NCBI RefSeq assembly: GCF_019393635.1 | Contig: NC_057861.1 | Coordinates: 78,995,327 to 79,059,326, forward strand | Length of the DNA stretch: 64,000 nucleotides | Direction of reading: 5' to 3' | DNA from: Dromiciops gliroides | Lineage: Eukaryota; Chordata; Mammalia; Microbiotheria; Microbiotheriidae | Shown: positions 1-10,259 of the stretch, piece after piece | Layout of the letters: each line of letters starts with the position of its first letter | Numbering within the stretch: position 1 is the stretch's first letter | Program-made: the position numbers and the translations under genes | The notes under the pieces: model-generated | What the model was told of the DNA's origin: nothing | Database searches by the model: none | The model's input: only the letters and a program-made list of their open reading frames with translations

Positions 1-452
1 TTTCCTCTTCTGTTAAAAAAATTCTCTATCCTATATTTTTATATTCCGATGTTCCTAATGCCTCTATAACTTTGGCAGGGCATGAATTTTTATCCTCATT
101 TGATAGAAGACACTAAGACCCTGGGAGAGGGCTTGGGGATATGGCTTACTTAAGATAATAAGTCAGAACCAGGACTAGACCTCAAATCTTCTGGATCCCT
201 GACTAGAATTTTAGCCATTCCCCCATGTTGGCTTTAAAGCAATGATGTACATCCCATGATTCCAATCTAGGTCTGTTCCAGGAAAAGTCGAGGACATAGA
301 ACCCAGTCAGCTAACCTGATATCCTGTCCAGTCTTTCACTGATATCCCTAGTCAGAGCCCTTGGGAATGGGCTGGGGTACAGGGGTTGGTGTTGGACTTG
401 ACTTAGAACTCTCCCTTGATCCTTCATCCCAACCTCTTTACTTATTCCTCAG
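1..452 (+). other. GFUS: GFUS last intron (3' part)
   Basis: No reading frame here continues the GFUS protein, and no repeat family was recognised with confidence. The stretch ends in a pyrimidine-rich tract and the acceptor AG at 451-452. It is taken as the 3' part of the intron before the terminal exon. Confidence 0.75.
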
Positions 453-508
453 CTGTAAAGGAGACTTGTGCCTGGTTTGAAAACAACTACGAGCAAGCCA
501 GGAAGTGA
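453..508 (+). CDS. GFUS: GFUS (TSTA3/FX), last coding exon
   Basis: GFUS is the cytosolic homodimeric enzyme that epimerises and then NADPH-reduces GDP-4-keto-6-deoxymannose to GDP-L-fucose, the donor for fucosylation. Only the C-terminal exon is here. After a TTATTCCTCAG acceptor ending at 452, the frame reads (A)VKETCAWFENNYEQARK and stops with TGA at 506-508. This matches the human C-terminus as I remember it (AVKETCAWFTDNYEQARK) at 16 of 18 positions. The exon begins with two bases of a split Ala codon, so the preceding exon must end in phase 1. That exon is not in 1-452. GFUS lies just upstream of PYCR3 in the same orientation, as in human. Confidence 0.93.
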
Positions 509-930
509 TCTCGGACCATAAGGAAGAGACTGCAAACATTCAAGTCCCAAAAAGACAGTGGGGACTGGAAGGAGAGGCTTGGCTTATAGAAGCTAAGGTA
601 GATGTCTTTCCACCTTCCCCAGGCTCTCAATCTCCATAAAGGCTGGCTTATGGAAGACCTAGTGGGCCCAAGTCTCAACTGAGCTTCTGGCCCTGCCTCT
701 GTCACTGTCCTTGACCTGGTCACTACAGCTCAACCTCAAGGTGGACACAGGGCTTCCTGTTCCTGCCAGGCTGGCTCCTGAAAGTCCACCATTGCTACCC
801 TCAGGGAAAACTCCCCATGCCTAGAGCCTGGGAGACCTGACCACCCCTTTATACTCTTAGTCACCTGGGTTCCCTATCCTTTCTGATCATTCTCTGGAAA
901 TTCAAATAAAATACATTTTCACAGGAAGAT
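509..930 (+). other. GFUS: GFUS 3' UTR
   Basis: Sequence from the stop codon to shortly past the AATAAA hexamer at 905-910. It is unique-looking and carries no SINE. The exact cleavage site is not visible; about 20 bases after the hexamer is assumed. Confidence 0.75.
905..910 (+). promoter_or_regulatory. GFUS: Poly(A) signal AATAAA of GFUS
   Basis: Canonical hexamer about 400 bases after the GFUS stop codon, followed by a T/G-containing stretch (TTGTGTTAATC) at a suitable distance for a downstream element. Confidence 0.75.
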
Positions 931-1269
931 TCAGCTTGTGTTAATCTATACATGTACCAGATTGTGAGAGGTATGGTTAGACAATTCCTGTGAAGAAAAG
1001 TCAGGGGGGTTTTAGTGGACAGGTTCTCATGAGTTAGCAGATCTTAGTCTGTATTATAGAAAATATAAGAAGGAAGTGATAGGGAAGTCTCTGGTGATAA
1101 GATGAAGTCGAGAGAGCTGGTCATATCCTGACCTGTTTCTCCGAACCATGGCCATAATGAGGAATTTTGGTACCTGGGGCAAACTTAGTTTGAGTGTTGG
1201 GGGAGTGGCACACAGGACAGTGTGCCATGGTGGAGGGACAGTTGCTCAGGGGAAAAGGTGACCCAGAGG

Positions 1270-1490
1270 AAGAAAAATTTGGAACTCAAAATCTTATAAA
1301 AATGAATGTTGGGGGGCCGCTAGGTGGCACAGTGGATAAAGCACCAGCCCTGGATTCAGGAGTACCGGAGTTCAAATCCCACCTCAGACACTTGACACTT
1401 ACGAGCTGTGTGACCCTGGGCAAGTCACTTAACCCCCATTGCTCTGCCCCCCCAAAAAAATTAATGTTGAAAACTATCTTCATGGCTCAC
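1270..1490 (+). mobile_element. LINE 3' tail split by a SINE
   Basis: The text AATTTGGAACTCAAAATC at about 1276 and GTTGAAAACTATCTTCATG at about 1465 match the end of the LINE 3' end at 19.2-19.6 kb. They are one LINE tail (1270-1311 and 1463-1490) interrupted by the SINE between them. Confidence 0.6.
1312..1462 (+). mobile_element. tRNA-derived marsupial SINE (WSINE1-type)
   Basis: Nearly full-length copy from GGGGGGCCGCTAGG to the tail CCCCCCCAAAAAAA. It sits in a LINE 3' tail. The short flanking repeat (AATGTTG on both sides) is the target-site duplication, so the SINE is younger than the LINE. Confidence 0.9.
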
Positions 1491-2194
1491 TGAGTAGGGA
1501 GGTTAGGAGAGTTATTTATTTAGAGATGGAATTGATGTGACAGCAAAAGTTATGAATAAAATTTTAAAAGTAAGAAAAAATTAGAATATGTACATGTAAA
1601 GGGGAAAATCACAACTAGAAGTACAAAAAGAATAACATGAGATCAACATCAAAGAAAAAAAGAAATTAAAATACTATTAAAAAGAAAAAAGGGTGGCCCA
1701 TCACCCAGAGGTATTCAGGGAGGGAAGGGGTGTGGGTGCTGATGACTCCTAACCCTGGGGAAAAGGTTTTTCCCAGAGGAAACCCCATGGCAGAGGGAGA
1801 AAGTGGTATAGGGAATGTGAGACCATTAGGGGTGACACCTCATCTCCTGAGGTTCAGAGAAGATTTCGAGCTGTGGGATGAAGAGTCAGAGATATACTAG
1901 CTCAGAAAGTGCCCATCCCCTCCATCCCCACTACATGCCAAAGCCTCCATCACCCTGTCCCTTGTCCATGGCTCTACCTTGCATTCCCCTAGTCCAGCCT
2001 AGAAAGCTAAAGACGAGCAAACCCCATGGCCAACAAGGGGAGGGTCTGTTGGAGAATGAAAGGACATGACTTGGGCAAGGGGAATCTAATAGCAGGAGGG
2101 ACAGTAGGAAAGAAGAGAAGCTAGGAATGTGCAAGAAGGTGAGAATTCTGGCTTGTCTGGGATGGAGGGTGGGGAGGTGGGAGTGGGGGTTTAG
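1491..2194. other. Intergenic, no feature recognised
   Basis: AT-rich to mixed sequence with A-rich stretches around 1550-1690. The small ORFs on both strands at 1.9-2.2 kb show no family signature. Confidence 0.5.
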
Positions 2195-2330
2195 GCAGGG
2201 CAATGAGGGTTAAGTGACTTGCCCAAAGTTACACAGCTAGTAAGTGTCAAGTGTCAGAGGTCAGATTTGAACTCAGGTCCTCCTGAATCCAGGGCCGGTG
2301 CTTTATCCACTGTGCCACCTAGCTGCCCCC
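2195..2330 (-). mobile_element. WSINE1-type SINE
   Basis: Reads GCAGGGCAATGAGGGTTAAG to CACCTAGCTGCCCCC. The long T-tract expected at the tail is lost, and several positions differ from the other copies, so this is an older insertion. Confidence 0.9.
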
Positions 2331-2819
2331 TAGGAATCAGGTTTTAATGATACCATTAGTAAATTTTAATGACAGGCCTTAGGGATCTCTTGCAGGTCAG
2401 GGAGAAGTCAAGAAAATTTCCCATCTAGTGAGGAGGCCAGGGAGGAAAGAACATCCCAATACACCCTTACCCCCAGAGGTACCCATATTCATATCCTCCT
2501 GGTATGTCTGTTCACTGTAGAGGTCAGAATAAGTGTGTTTAGGAGAGTAGTAGTGAGAAGTGCCCTAGGTCAGAAATCAAAATACCTTGGTTCAGGTCCT
2601 AAACCTGTAATTTATTTGGTCCAGTCCCTTCCCATGTGTGGGCCTTGCTTTCCTCTTCTAGCATATGAGGGGCTTTGACTTGAATTAATTTTGGATATGT
2701 GGGGAGCCTCCTGTTCACTTTTCCCACCACCCAGCATCAAATAGTTTTCAAATGGGTAGGTCTGTGGTAAACCAACAGTCACATCAAGGAATTGGAAAGC
2801 CCATGCACAAACATATATT

Positions 2820-3330
2820 CTAATGAGATTTATTGAAAGATATCTCTTTTTAGCCAAACAAGGCCCCACTGGGCCAGAGAGCTGTCTCATTTCATGTCTA
2901 TAGGTTGTTTCACACCAATGATAGGGTCATGTGGTACCTGATGTCTCAGAGAAGTTCATAGTCATGTCAGAACAAAACATAATTTCCCAGCTTCTCCCTT
3001 ATATATAGGAAAGATCTTGTCTCTGATGTGTGTCCATGTTTCACCGATTTCCCCAATTCCCCAGGGTTCTAGGGCCATGATGGGTATGGAGACATTCTGT
3101 TCTTTCTGCTCAAAGATGTACACTTTGGGATCTTTGAGCACTGTGATTGGTTGAGGAAGGGGGCCCACTCTTGGCCTTTTCTCAGCATCCAGTCTCTCCA
3201 CACAGATGGCCTTCATCTACATCTACTAACTTGTGTGTCCCATGAACACAAAGATTTCATAGAACTCTATCTCTGTTGAAAACCTTGAAAACGGACTTGG
3301 GTTTATTCGGGTTGGCACTCATCTGAGCTG
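2820..3330 (-). pseudogene. Unassigned decayed ORF with downstream AATAAA
   Basis: On the minus strand an 84-codon frame (2962-3216) contains a protein-like stretch including ITVLKDPKVYIFEQKEQNV and IPIMALEPWGIGEIGETW. I do not recognise the family. In-frame stops lie directly upstream of its first ATG, and weaker coding-like text continues in other frames to about 3330. About 130 bases after the stop is a minus-strand AATAAA (TTTATT at 2829-2834) with no poly(A) run after it. It could be a terminal exon, an old gene relic or chance. No start or partner exon was found. Confidence 0.25.
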
Positions 3331-3709
3331 AAGTTGTAGCTAAGTGGTGCATTTTTTTTACATTGTTCTCAACTGAGGAATGTCAGGGGTATTCAGATGC
3401 CAACTCTGACTGACTCAGAAGAGCAGATGGTTAAATTTTCCCTTGGAAATCAGTTACAAATCAGGACTTGGTTTATTGTTTTTGTTGATCTCTGGACTTC
3501 AGAAAGTAAGGGAGAAAATGTTAATAATACAAATTAAACTTCAAAGTATGTCCTGTGGTATTGCACCCCGCCCCCCCCCCACCAGAGCCTGTTGCAAAAC
3601 CCTTACCAGCAACCCTCCCCGAATGTGTTGGGTTTTTGTGCCTGAAGCTTCTCCATCCCCAGTGTCTCCAAAACATCAAGTTAATAGGTAGGTGATTCTC
3701 TCCCCCAAA
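3331..3709. other. Intergenic, no feature recognised
   Basis: Mixed sequence with a C-rich run at 3570-3582. No gene and no confident repeat was seen. Confidence 0.4.
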
Positions 3710-3713
3710 TCAG

Positions 3714-4342
3714 TGATATGGTAGGAAATGGAGTACGGGTTGTGTTAGGGATTGGGGTTCTTAGGAATTCCTCTTTAAAGAATTACACCCTCTTGCACAC
3801 AAAACGTAGTTAGAATAAGGTGATAATTTATTTAGGAGCAAGGGAAGGGAAGGGTGGGTGGAGGGAAACCATGAAAGAAATCCTTGGACTTTTCATGGGG
3901 AGATTTGGCATAAAGCACATGGCTCAGAGGTACCAAATCTCCTCGAACAGGAGACCGGAAGGTACTTTTATAGAGGACTGATGGGGGTGGACCATCTGCC
4001 CGTGAAAAGTTCCATTAGTGAGAGAGGACCATCCCCCACTGGTGGTAGCTGGGGGAATTGGGTGAGGAGTGGAGGACCATCCCCCACTGGTAGTGACTAA
4101 AGGAATTGGGTGAGGGGTGGCTACGGATCCCTCTTCAGAACGCAAAGGCCGCAGCCACACCCAAATTTATCTCCCCAGGGTAAGGGAGACCAGAATGAAG
4201 GGTAGGAATCCCAAACTAGCTCAGTCCGATTTGGTTCAGTTTACCTCTCTAGGCGTTATCTGTCCTCTGGTTTAGTTTCTCAAGGAGAAGGTTCCTTGAT
4301 GTGCCCCCAGAGAACTTCTGGGGGGCTCTGCACCCCATGACA
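3714..4342 (-). mobile_element. Solo LTR fossil, family 1
   Basis: A 629-bp unit in minus orientation beginning TGATATGG and ending CATGACA, flanked by the 4-base direct repeat TCAG at 3710-3713 and 4343-4346. It shares long text with the units at 7.77 kb and 8.75 kb, including the CCATCCCCCACTGG motif, which occurs twice here. No retroviral internal region adjoins it, so it looks like a solo LTR. The 4-base duplication is typical of gammaretrovirus-like elements. Confidence 0.8.
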
Positions 4343-4414
4343 TCAGTAAGGTACAGTGTAAAATCATTGTTAGCATTCCATATATATACTAGGATTGTTA
4401 AAAACCAATTCCAT

Positions 4415-4576
4415 GGGGACAGCTAGATGGAGCAGTGGTTAAAGCACCGGCCCTGAATTCAGGAGTACCTGAGTTCAAATCCGGCCTCAGACACTTGACA
4501 CTTACTAGCTGTGTGACCCTGGGCAAGTCACTTAACCCCCATTGCCTGCAAAAAAACAAACAAACAAACAAAAAAC
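4415..4576 (+). mobile_element. WSINE1-type SINE, first of a tandem pair
   Basis: Full-length copy whose tail is a (CAAA)n run. It follows ACCAATTCCA, and a similar CCCAATTCTA separates it from the next SINE. Confidence 0.92.
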
Positions 4577-4586
4577 CCAATTCTAT

Positions 4587-4749
4587 GGGGTAGCTAGGTG
4601 GCGCAGTAGATAAAGCACTGGCCCTGGATTCAGGAGTAGCTGGGTTCAAATCTGGCCTCAGACACTTGACACTTACTAGCTGTGTGACCCTGGGCAAGTC
4701 ACTTAACCCTCATTGCCCCATACAAAAAACAAAAAACAAAACAAAAAAA
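4587..4749 (+). mobile_element. WSINE1-type SINE, second of a tandem pair
   Basis: Full-length copy followed by ACCAATTCCAG. The target word therefore occurs three times around the pair, so the second element used the same site as the first. Confidence 0.92.
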
Positions 4750-5129
4750 CCAATTCCAGTGATATGTAGTTTGGTAAGATGACATTTATAGCAGCGGTGG
4801 TGAGCAGGGTTCCCATCCTACTACTGACTTATTGGTAGATGGGTTTCTGATAAAAAAAAAATTGTTCTCCCTCTTCCTTCCCCTTCCCCTTCCCCCCTCC
4901 TTTCTCTATAGCTTCCTTTGGGCTTTCCCCTTCCCCTCTTCCACTTTTTGACCTCTGAGTCCCTAGGCAGAGACTGCATGGGAAAAACATCTTTGTTTTC
5001 AATCTCCCCCTTCTCCCAGGAAGCTCCCCCCCCCATCTCCTCCCAAATGCATTCCCAATAAATATTCCCAGACAGGCAAAACCCCTGTGGGATGGTGAAC
5101 ATGTTCATGTTTAAAATAAAGAAAAGTAA
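4750..5129. other. Intergenic, pyrimidine-rich
   Basis: Contains a long C/T-rich tract at about 4865-4945 and an A-run. No gene was seen. Confidence 0.4.
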
Positions 5130-5335
5130 GTGTCTAAGATAGGGAAACAGCTAAGGAAACTGCAGTGGCAAATGCCGCGTTGGGATTTGAACCAAGACAA
5201 GAACTGGAACCAAAGCCAATGTCCTCTCTGTACCCCATGCTGCCTTCAGTGGTCATGCTACTTCTGTGATCCTCAAAAACCCTGTGAGGGAATCGAGGCT
5301 GTAATGCGCCTGCCCCATTTCCATTTTATTAATGA
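5130..5335 (-). mobile_element. MIR-like CORE-SINE remnant
   Basis: Diverged text such as GGAAACAGCTAAGGAAACTG and GGGATTTGAACC followed by CCTCAAAAACCCTGTGAGG is the usual MIR pattern in reverse. Edges are approximate. Confidence 0.4.
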
Positions 5336-5468
5336 GGGAGCCCATTCCCAGAGGAAGGAGGGGACTTCTACAATCTCCCACTATTTCTTTTCTTTTTAAA
5401 ATTTTTTTCTTCTACTTATAAGTTTAAATGTGAATTTTTTTCAGTTTCCAAGTAATTTTATTCAGAAT

Positions 5469-5900
5469 TGTGAGAAAATAGAACTCCAATAATTTCTGAA
5501 ACTCAGTGTTGGTGATGTGTCAAAGGTTCATTTATTTTCATTCTCTCAAGAATGGGCTGCCCCCTAGCAGAGTGAGCAACAAAATGGAGGCTCACAGGCC
5601 ATTTTATCTCTTACCGTGACTGGCCCCTCCCCCTAGGGTTACAATCTAATAGCAGGAGCTGACTAATCAATCAAAGGCAGCATCCACCCGCTCAGCATTG
5701 ATTTTTTTTTTTCTCCAGGGAGCCTCCAGTTGTGGATATTAGCATTTGAGTACTGCTACTATTCTAATCAACTCTCCCAGACAAGAAGATCTCTTCAATC
5801 TGAATCTGAATCCATTTCCCAGACATTAAATCACCTGTAATTGTTTTCCCCAGACAGCTCCAATCAACTTGAAAGGAGTCCACATTTTTCCCACAAGAAT
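5469..5900 (-). mobile_element. LTR fossil, family 2
   Basis: Begins TGTGAGAAAATAG and shares GATGTGTCAAAGGTTCATTT, CAGACAGCTCCAATC and AGTCCACATTTTTCCC with units at 7.07, 9.28 and 10.3-11.0 kb. It lies in minus orientation. The left edge is clear and the right edge is approximate. It is an old, diverged copy. Confidence 0.6.
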
Positions 5901-6091
5901 TTTTGTGGTTTCTTTCCTGAATCAATAAATACTATACAAAACAACATAAAAATGACTCCCTTCTCTCTCCTGATCCCTTTACCTGGGGGGGAAGCCAGTC
6001 CAATGAGTGATCTCAGGCTCATGGTGGGGGTGGATTCCCCAAATTTTGTCCCAGAACATGGAGGGGGGGGAGAGTGGCCAGTCATGGTCTC

Positions 6092-6571
6092 TGTGGTAAA
6101 ATAATGGAATTTGGCAGACGCCCAGGGGTCCGACTAGATTGACTTAGTAGTGTTTGAATTAGGTGTGAATGAGGAAATACTAATACCCACTTAAAGGTGA
6201 TTAGAATTTAGCTAAATCTGGCCTGCCCTGTTAACCACCTAGTTTAAATTTAACCAACCCTGAGGAGAGTGTGTTCTCAGAGGCTATGGACTGCGACATC
6301 AACAGGAGATCACTCTCAGCCAATCAACTTGAAGAACCTCCCATTTCTGGGAGGAGGACAGGAAGTAGGAAGCTGAGGCTGGCGGATGGGATCTTCCTCT
6401 TTTGGTTCCAGACATCGGCTTGGTGGAAGAATTTGGTTTCTGTCTCTCTGGCTATACCGAATAGATCCAAGCTTTAATAAATCCTTAAAAACGTAAACTC
6501 TTGGTGAATTTATCAGTGATTTTAGCCAGTTTCCCCCCAAAACTGGGGGGGGAGACAGATTAGAACCCACA
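6092..6571 (+). mobile_element. Putative LTR fossil, family 3
   Basis: A 480-bp unit of TG...CA form (TGTGGTAAAATAATGG to AGAACCCACA) with a poly(A) signal AATAAA at 6476-6481 about 90 bases before its end, the arrangement expected of an LTR R-U5 part. No second copy is in the window, so the call rests on architecture alone. A SINE begins a few bases after its end. Confidence 0.45.
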
Positions 6572-6577
6572 TTTAGA

Positions 6578-6715
6578 TTTTTTTGCGGGCAATGAGGGTT
6601 AAGTGACTTGCCCAGGGTCACACAGCTAGTAAGTGTCAAGTGTCTAAGGGAGGATTTGAACTCAGGTCCTCCTGAATCCAGGGCCTGTGCTTTATCCACT
6701 GTGCCACCTAGCTGC
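6578..6715 (-). mobile_element. WSINE1-type SINE
   Basis: From a short T-run plus GCGGGCAATGAGGG to CACCTAGCTGCAC, placed at the right edge of the family-3 LTR. Confidence 0.9.
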
Positions 6716-7068
6716 ACTCAACTACCTTTTGGTGATAGGGGTGGGGGAGAGGTATTTGGTTGCTGGGAATAAGGACAGACTGGCTTGAAGAGTTGAATTA
6801 GTGTTTTCGAATAAGGGAAGAAGTTGGGGGAGGTAACAGTGCCAAGGGTCAAAAGAAAAGGGTGTCTAAAGGTTCACAGGGTTTTTTTGCCTCAAAAATT
6901 TACATTTGTTCAAAGTCAAAAAAAGAAAAAGAAAGGAAAAAATGACAAAGGCGTCCTTCCCTTCTTCCCCCCTCCCATCCAGCTCCCCATCCCTCCATCC
7001 CAGAGAGCAGGGCCCTGGGTGAAATCAGGTGGGGAAGGCCCTCAGATGAGGTCAGCCACATTGAGAGG
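6716..7068. other. Intergenic, no feature recognised
   Basis: Holds an A/G-rich tract at 6917-6945 followed by a C-rich stretch. The 114-codon ORF here is low-complexity (a Lys run) and is not regarded as a gene. Confidence 0.4.
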
Positions 7069-7440
7069 TGTGAGGGAAAATAATCCTCTTCTCAATAATT
7101 CTCGGGAAATCGGCGGTGATGTGACAAAGGTTCTTTTATTTCCTTCTCATGAGAAGGAGGCACCCTAATGTGCAGCTAGTGGGTGCAAAGAAAGGGGGCT
7201 CACAGGCCCCTTTTTAAACCCTAGTCCCTAACGTGAATGGACCCTCCCGTTTTTCATCATTGGTCCAATTACTCAAAGTTTACAATCTACTCAAAAAAAC
7301 TAGCTAATTGGAACAGTATTCCCATCCCTCTTCCTTATATGAACATAACTCAGGAGTGGATCTTATTCTTCCTTATATGGACACAACTCAGCGGCGACCT
7401 TATTGAGACCAGGGCTCCTTCAACCATGTGATTTTGTTAG
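7069..7440 (-). mobile_element. LTR fossil, family 2
   Basis: Minus-orientation unit beginning TGTGAGGGAAAATAATCC. It carries GGTGATGTGACAAAGGTTC and later CTTCCTTATATGAACATAAC, the reverse of the CATATAAGG region in the copy at 10.3 kb. The last part (CCATGTGATTTTGTTAGCC) matches the start of that copy in reverse. The far edge is approximate. Confidence 0.65.
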
Positions 7441-7768
7441 CCAGAGGGGAAGGAGGGAATCTGAGACCTTTGTCCTAAAAACTGGTTAGGAGGAGTATGA
7501 ATGTTGTGTTGTGGCCTCCTGGGTCCTGGGCTGGTGCATTGTCCACTGTGCCACCTAACTAACCCATGATGACATCTTTAAAATAAGGTTGAGGTGTAGG
7601 AGGAATAGACTGGGGGAGGGGGAAGAGGAGAGATGGCCTGGGGAGAGGTAGTTCACATGAAGGAAACAAGAAAAAAGCTTATGGAGGGGAGGGGATTGGG
7701 GGGGAAGGAACTGGGGAGTGAGTGAACCTTAATATCATTATAATTGGCTCAAAGAAGGATTAACATAC

Positions 7769-8368
7769 TGTCAAGGGGCCCAAAGTACCCCAGAAGTTCT
7801 CTGGGACACATCAAGGAATCTTCTCCTTGAGAAACTAAACCAGAGGACAGATAAGCCTAGAGAGATAAGCAGAACCAGATCAGACTGAGCTAGCTTGAGG
7901 ACCTCCACCCTTCATTCTGGTCTCCCTTACCCCAGGGGAGATAAGATTAGGTGTGGCTGCTTCTTTTGTGTTCTGAGGAGATGGCTGGAGAGATTGGCAG
8001 TCACCCCTCACCCACCTCCTCCAGCCACCACCAGTGGGGGATGGTCCTCCCTCACTAAAGGAACTTTCCACAGTCAGATGGTCACCCCCCTCCCATCAGT
8101 CCACTATAAAAATACCTGCCAGCCTCTTACTCGAGGAGATTGATACCTCAGAGCCACTTGCTTTGTTCCATACCTCTCTCCCCATAAGAAGTCCAAGGAT
8201 TTCTTTCATGGTTTCCCTTCCCTCCCCCCTCCCTTCCCCTTCCCCTAAATAAACTACCATCTTATTCTAACCATTTTTGTGTGCAAGAGGGTGTAATTCT
8301 TTAAAGAGGAATTCCTAAGAACCCCAACCCCTAACCCCAAACCCTGTACCCCATTTTCCCCCATAACA
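7769..8368 (+). mobile_element. LTR fossil, family 1
   Basis: A 600-bp unit in plus orientation, TGTCAAGGGGCCC to CCCCCATAACA. It has a TATA-like box (TATAAAAAT, 8105-8113) and a poly(A) signal AATAAA (8248-8253), so U3, R and U5 are recognisable. It is the opposite orientation of the copies at 3.7 and 8.75 kb. No clear direct repeat flanks it. Confidence 0.8.
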
Positions 8369-8529
8369 TTTCATACTCAAGTAGATATAGTAATATATTT
8401 TTTCCCTTAGGGAGGGGAGGGAGATGGGGGGTGGAGAGGAGAAGGAGGGAAGGACAGATTGGGGGAGAGAGCAGTAAAAATCAAAACACTTTTGAGGAAG
8501 GTGAAGATGTTCTGCATTACTGCACAAGT

Positions 8530-8614
8530 ATGAGAAGGAAATAAAGAGCCTTCAACACATCATCAATGCTGAGTTCCTGAGAATTATTGAGAAGAGGATT
8601 GATTTTCCCTCACA
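8530..8614 (+). mobile_element. LTR fragment, family 2 (R-U5 end)
   Basis: Short plus-orientation piece with AATAAA at 8540-8545, then GAGAATTATTGAGAAGAGG and the end TTTTCCCTCACA, as at the end of the 10.3-11.0 kb unit. Confidence 0.6.
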
Positions 8615-8749
8615 GTCTCCAAGTGACATCACTACCTTTTGGATCTGTTGAGCTAACTCTCTAGTGGGTGCCAAAACCAAGGCCTGTGTGGCCTTTAAGT
8701 CCAGTTCAATCTGTTGCTTGAGCAATCACATCATAATCCTTGATACAAG

Positions 8750-9276
8750 TGTTATGGGGGAAAATGAGGTCCAGGGTTTGGGTTAGGGGTTCTTAGGAAT
8801 TCCTCTTTAAAGAATTATACCCTCTTGCACACAAAAGCAGTTATTATAAGATGGTAGTTTATTTAGGGGAAAGGGAAGGGAAGGGGCTGGGGGAAGGGAA
8901 GGGAAGGGAAGGGAAACCAAGAGAAATCCTTGGACTTCTCTTGGGGAGAAAGGCACAAAGCACGGGGCTCTGAGGTACCAATCTCCTCAAGCGGGAGACT
9001 GGCAGGTACTTTTATAGAGAATTGATTGGGGGAGGGGTGACCATTTGACTGTGGAAAGTTCCTTTAGTGAGGGAGGACCATCCCCCACTGGTAGTGACTA
9101 GAGGAATTGGGTGAAGGGTGGCTACGGATCTCTCAAGCCATCTCACATAGGCGGAAGCCACACCCAAACTTATCTCCCCAGGGCTAAGGGAGATCAGAAT
9201 GAAGGGTGGAGGTCCCCAAGCTAGCTAAGTCTGATCTGGTTCTGCTTATTTATCTCTCTAGGCTTATCTGTCCTCC
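8750..9276 (-). mobile_element. LTR fossil, family 1, partial
   Basis: Minus orientation, beginning TGTTATGGGGGAAAATG. It follows the 3.7-kb copy closely but lacks the outermost U3 part, and a family-2 piece begins where it stops. Includes a (GGGAA)n-like tract at 8871-8914. Confidence 0.75.
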
Positions 9277-9640
9277 ATCCAGTGAATGGGCCAGCTCCAT
9301 AATGGAAATGGCAGGGAGCATGGGACTCAGAAACCCTTTTATCTCAACTGGCTGGCCCCTCCCTTCTTCCTCAGTTACAATTTTTGAGTCAAGACACTGG
9401 CGCCAAATGCTAGCCAATTGGAATGCAGTATAGTTAAAGGGGCAGCCCTCTAAACTCCTCCCCATGTGACCAGCCCTGGGTCTCTCTCATCATGTGATCC
9501 TGATTGCTGGGGAGGAGGAAGGAAAGGAGCCATTAGTAAGCACCGTTCTCCCAGCTGAAATTCACTTCCCAGACATTCCCCAGACAACTTCAATCAGCTT
9601 TTGAGGGGGGCCCATATTTTCACACACTTGTTTGTCACCC
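9277..9640 (-). mobile_element. LTR fossil, family 2, partial
   Basis: Shares CAGACATTCCCCAGACAACT, CAATCAGCTTTTGAGG and the following CCCATATTTTCACAC with the unit at 5.5-5.9 kb. It abuts the family-1 LTR on its left, giving a composite of two families. The right edge is approximate. Confidence 0.5.
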
Positions 9641-9920
9641 CTTCTGAACTCCATTCTCGTTTCTGTGTATTTTTAGATTTCACTCACTCTTTCCTTGCAT
9701 TATCACTTATCCCAACTCCCTCTCAACAACTCTCCCCGCGCCCCCCCCAAAAGCCTTCCATTGTAATAAATATAGTCGTTATGCCTGAAAACCTGCCTCA
9801 TTCTGCACTTCTATGAATGAATGAATGAGTATTAAGTATTTACTATGGGCAAAGCACTATGCTGAAATAGAAAAATAGGACATTCTCTTCTCCCTGGGAG
9901 CTTACTGTTCTTATGGGAAA

Positions 9921-9965
9921 CCCCAACCCCTACCCAACCTGTACCCCATTTTCCCCCATATCACA
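9921..9965 (+). mobile_element. LTR fragment, family 1 (terminal U5)
   Basis: CCCCAACCCCTACCCAACCT followed by GTACCCCATTTTCCCCC and ending ATATCACA equals the last 45 bases of the family-1 LTR. Confidence 0.55.
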
Positions 9966-10259
9966 TTGAAGGTTTCAGCAGTTGGTTAAATGGAAACGTT
10001 CTTTGGCCCTTAGGGTGAAACAGCAAAGCAGATTAGGTAATGCATCTCCAGTTTCTGACACTGAACAATCTGACTGTACCAAGGACTTTTGTGGGGAGAG
10101 CTTTCTTTTCTGGGTCTTTGGTAGCTGTGGCTGTACTATCCACAGAAGCAGTTACTAGACTGCATCTTCCTAGCTGGGCTGCTTCTTATGAGGAAATGAG
10201 GAATGGTCTCCTCTCAATAAGAATATAATAGTCACCATTCAAATAACATTCCTCCAGAC

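Noticed and set aside
1312-1400. tRNA-like A and B boxes, here and in every WSINE
   Set aside because: The GTGGCGCAGTGG and GAGTTCAAATCC words are the internal promoter of a tRNA-derived SINE. No cloverleaf of a functional tRNA gene was found.
4398-4697. Minus-strand ORF of 99 codons with [19 protein letters not shown] twice, and many similar ORFs elsewhere
   Set aside because: This peptide is the translation of the WSINE body. All ORFs carrying it, or the sense version [18 protein letters not shown], coincide with SINE copies.
6824-7168. 114-codon ORF with a Lys run
   Set aside because: Low-complexity A-rich and C-rich DNA running into an LTR fossil. No family resemblance.
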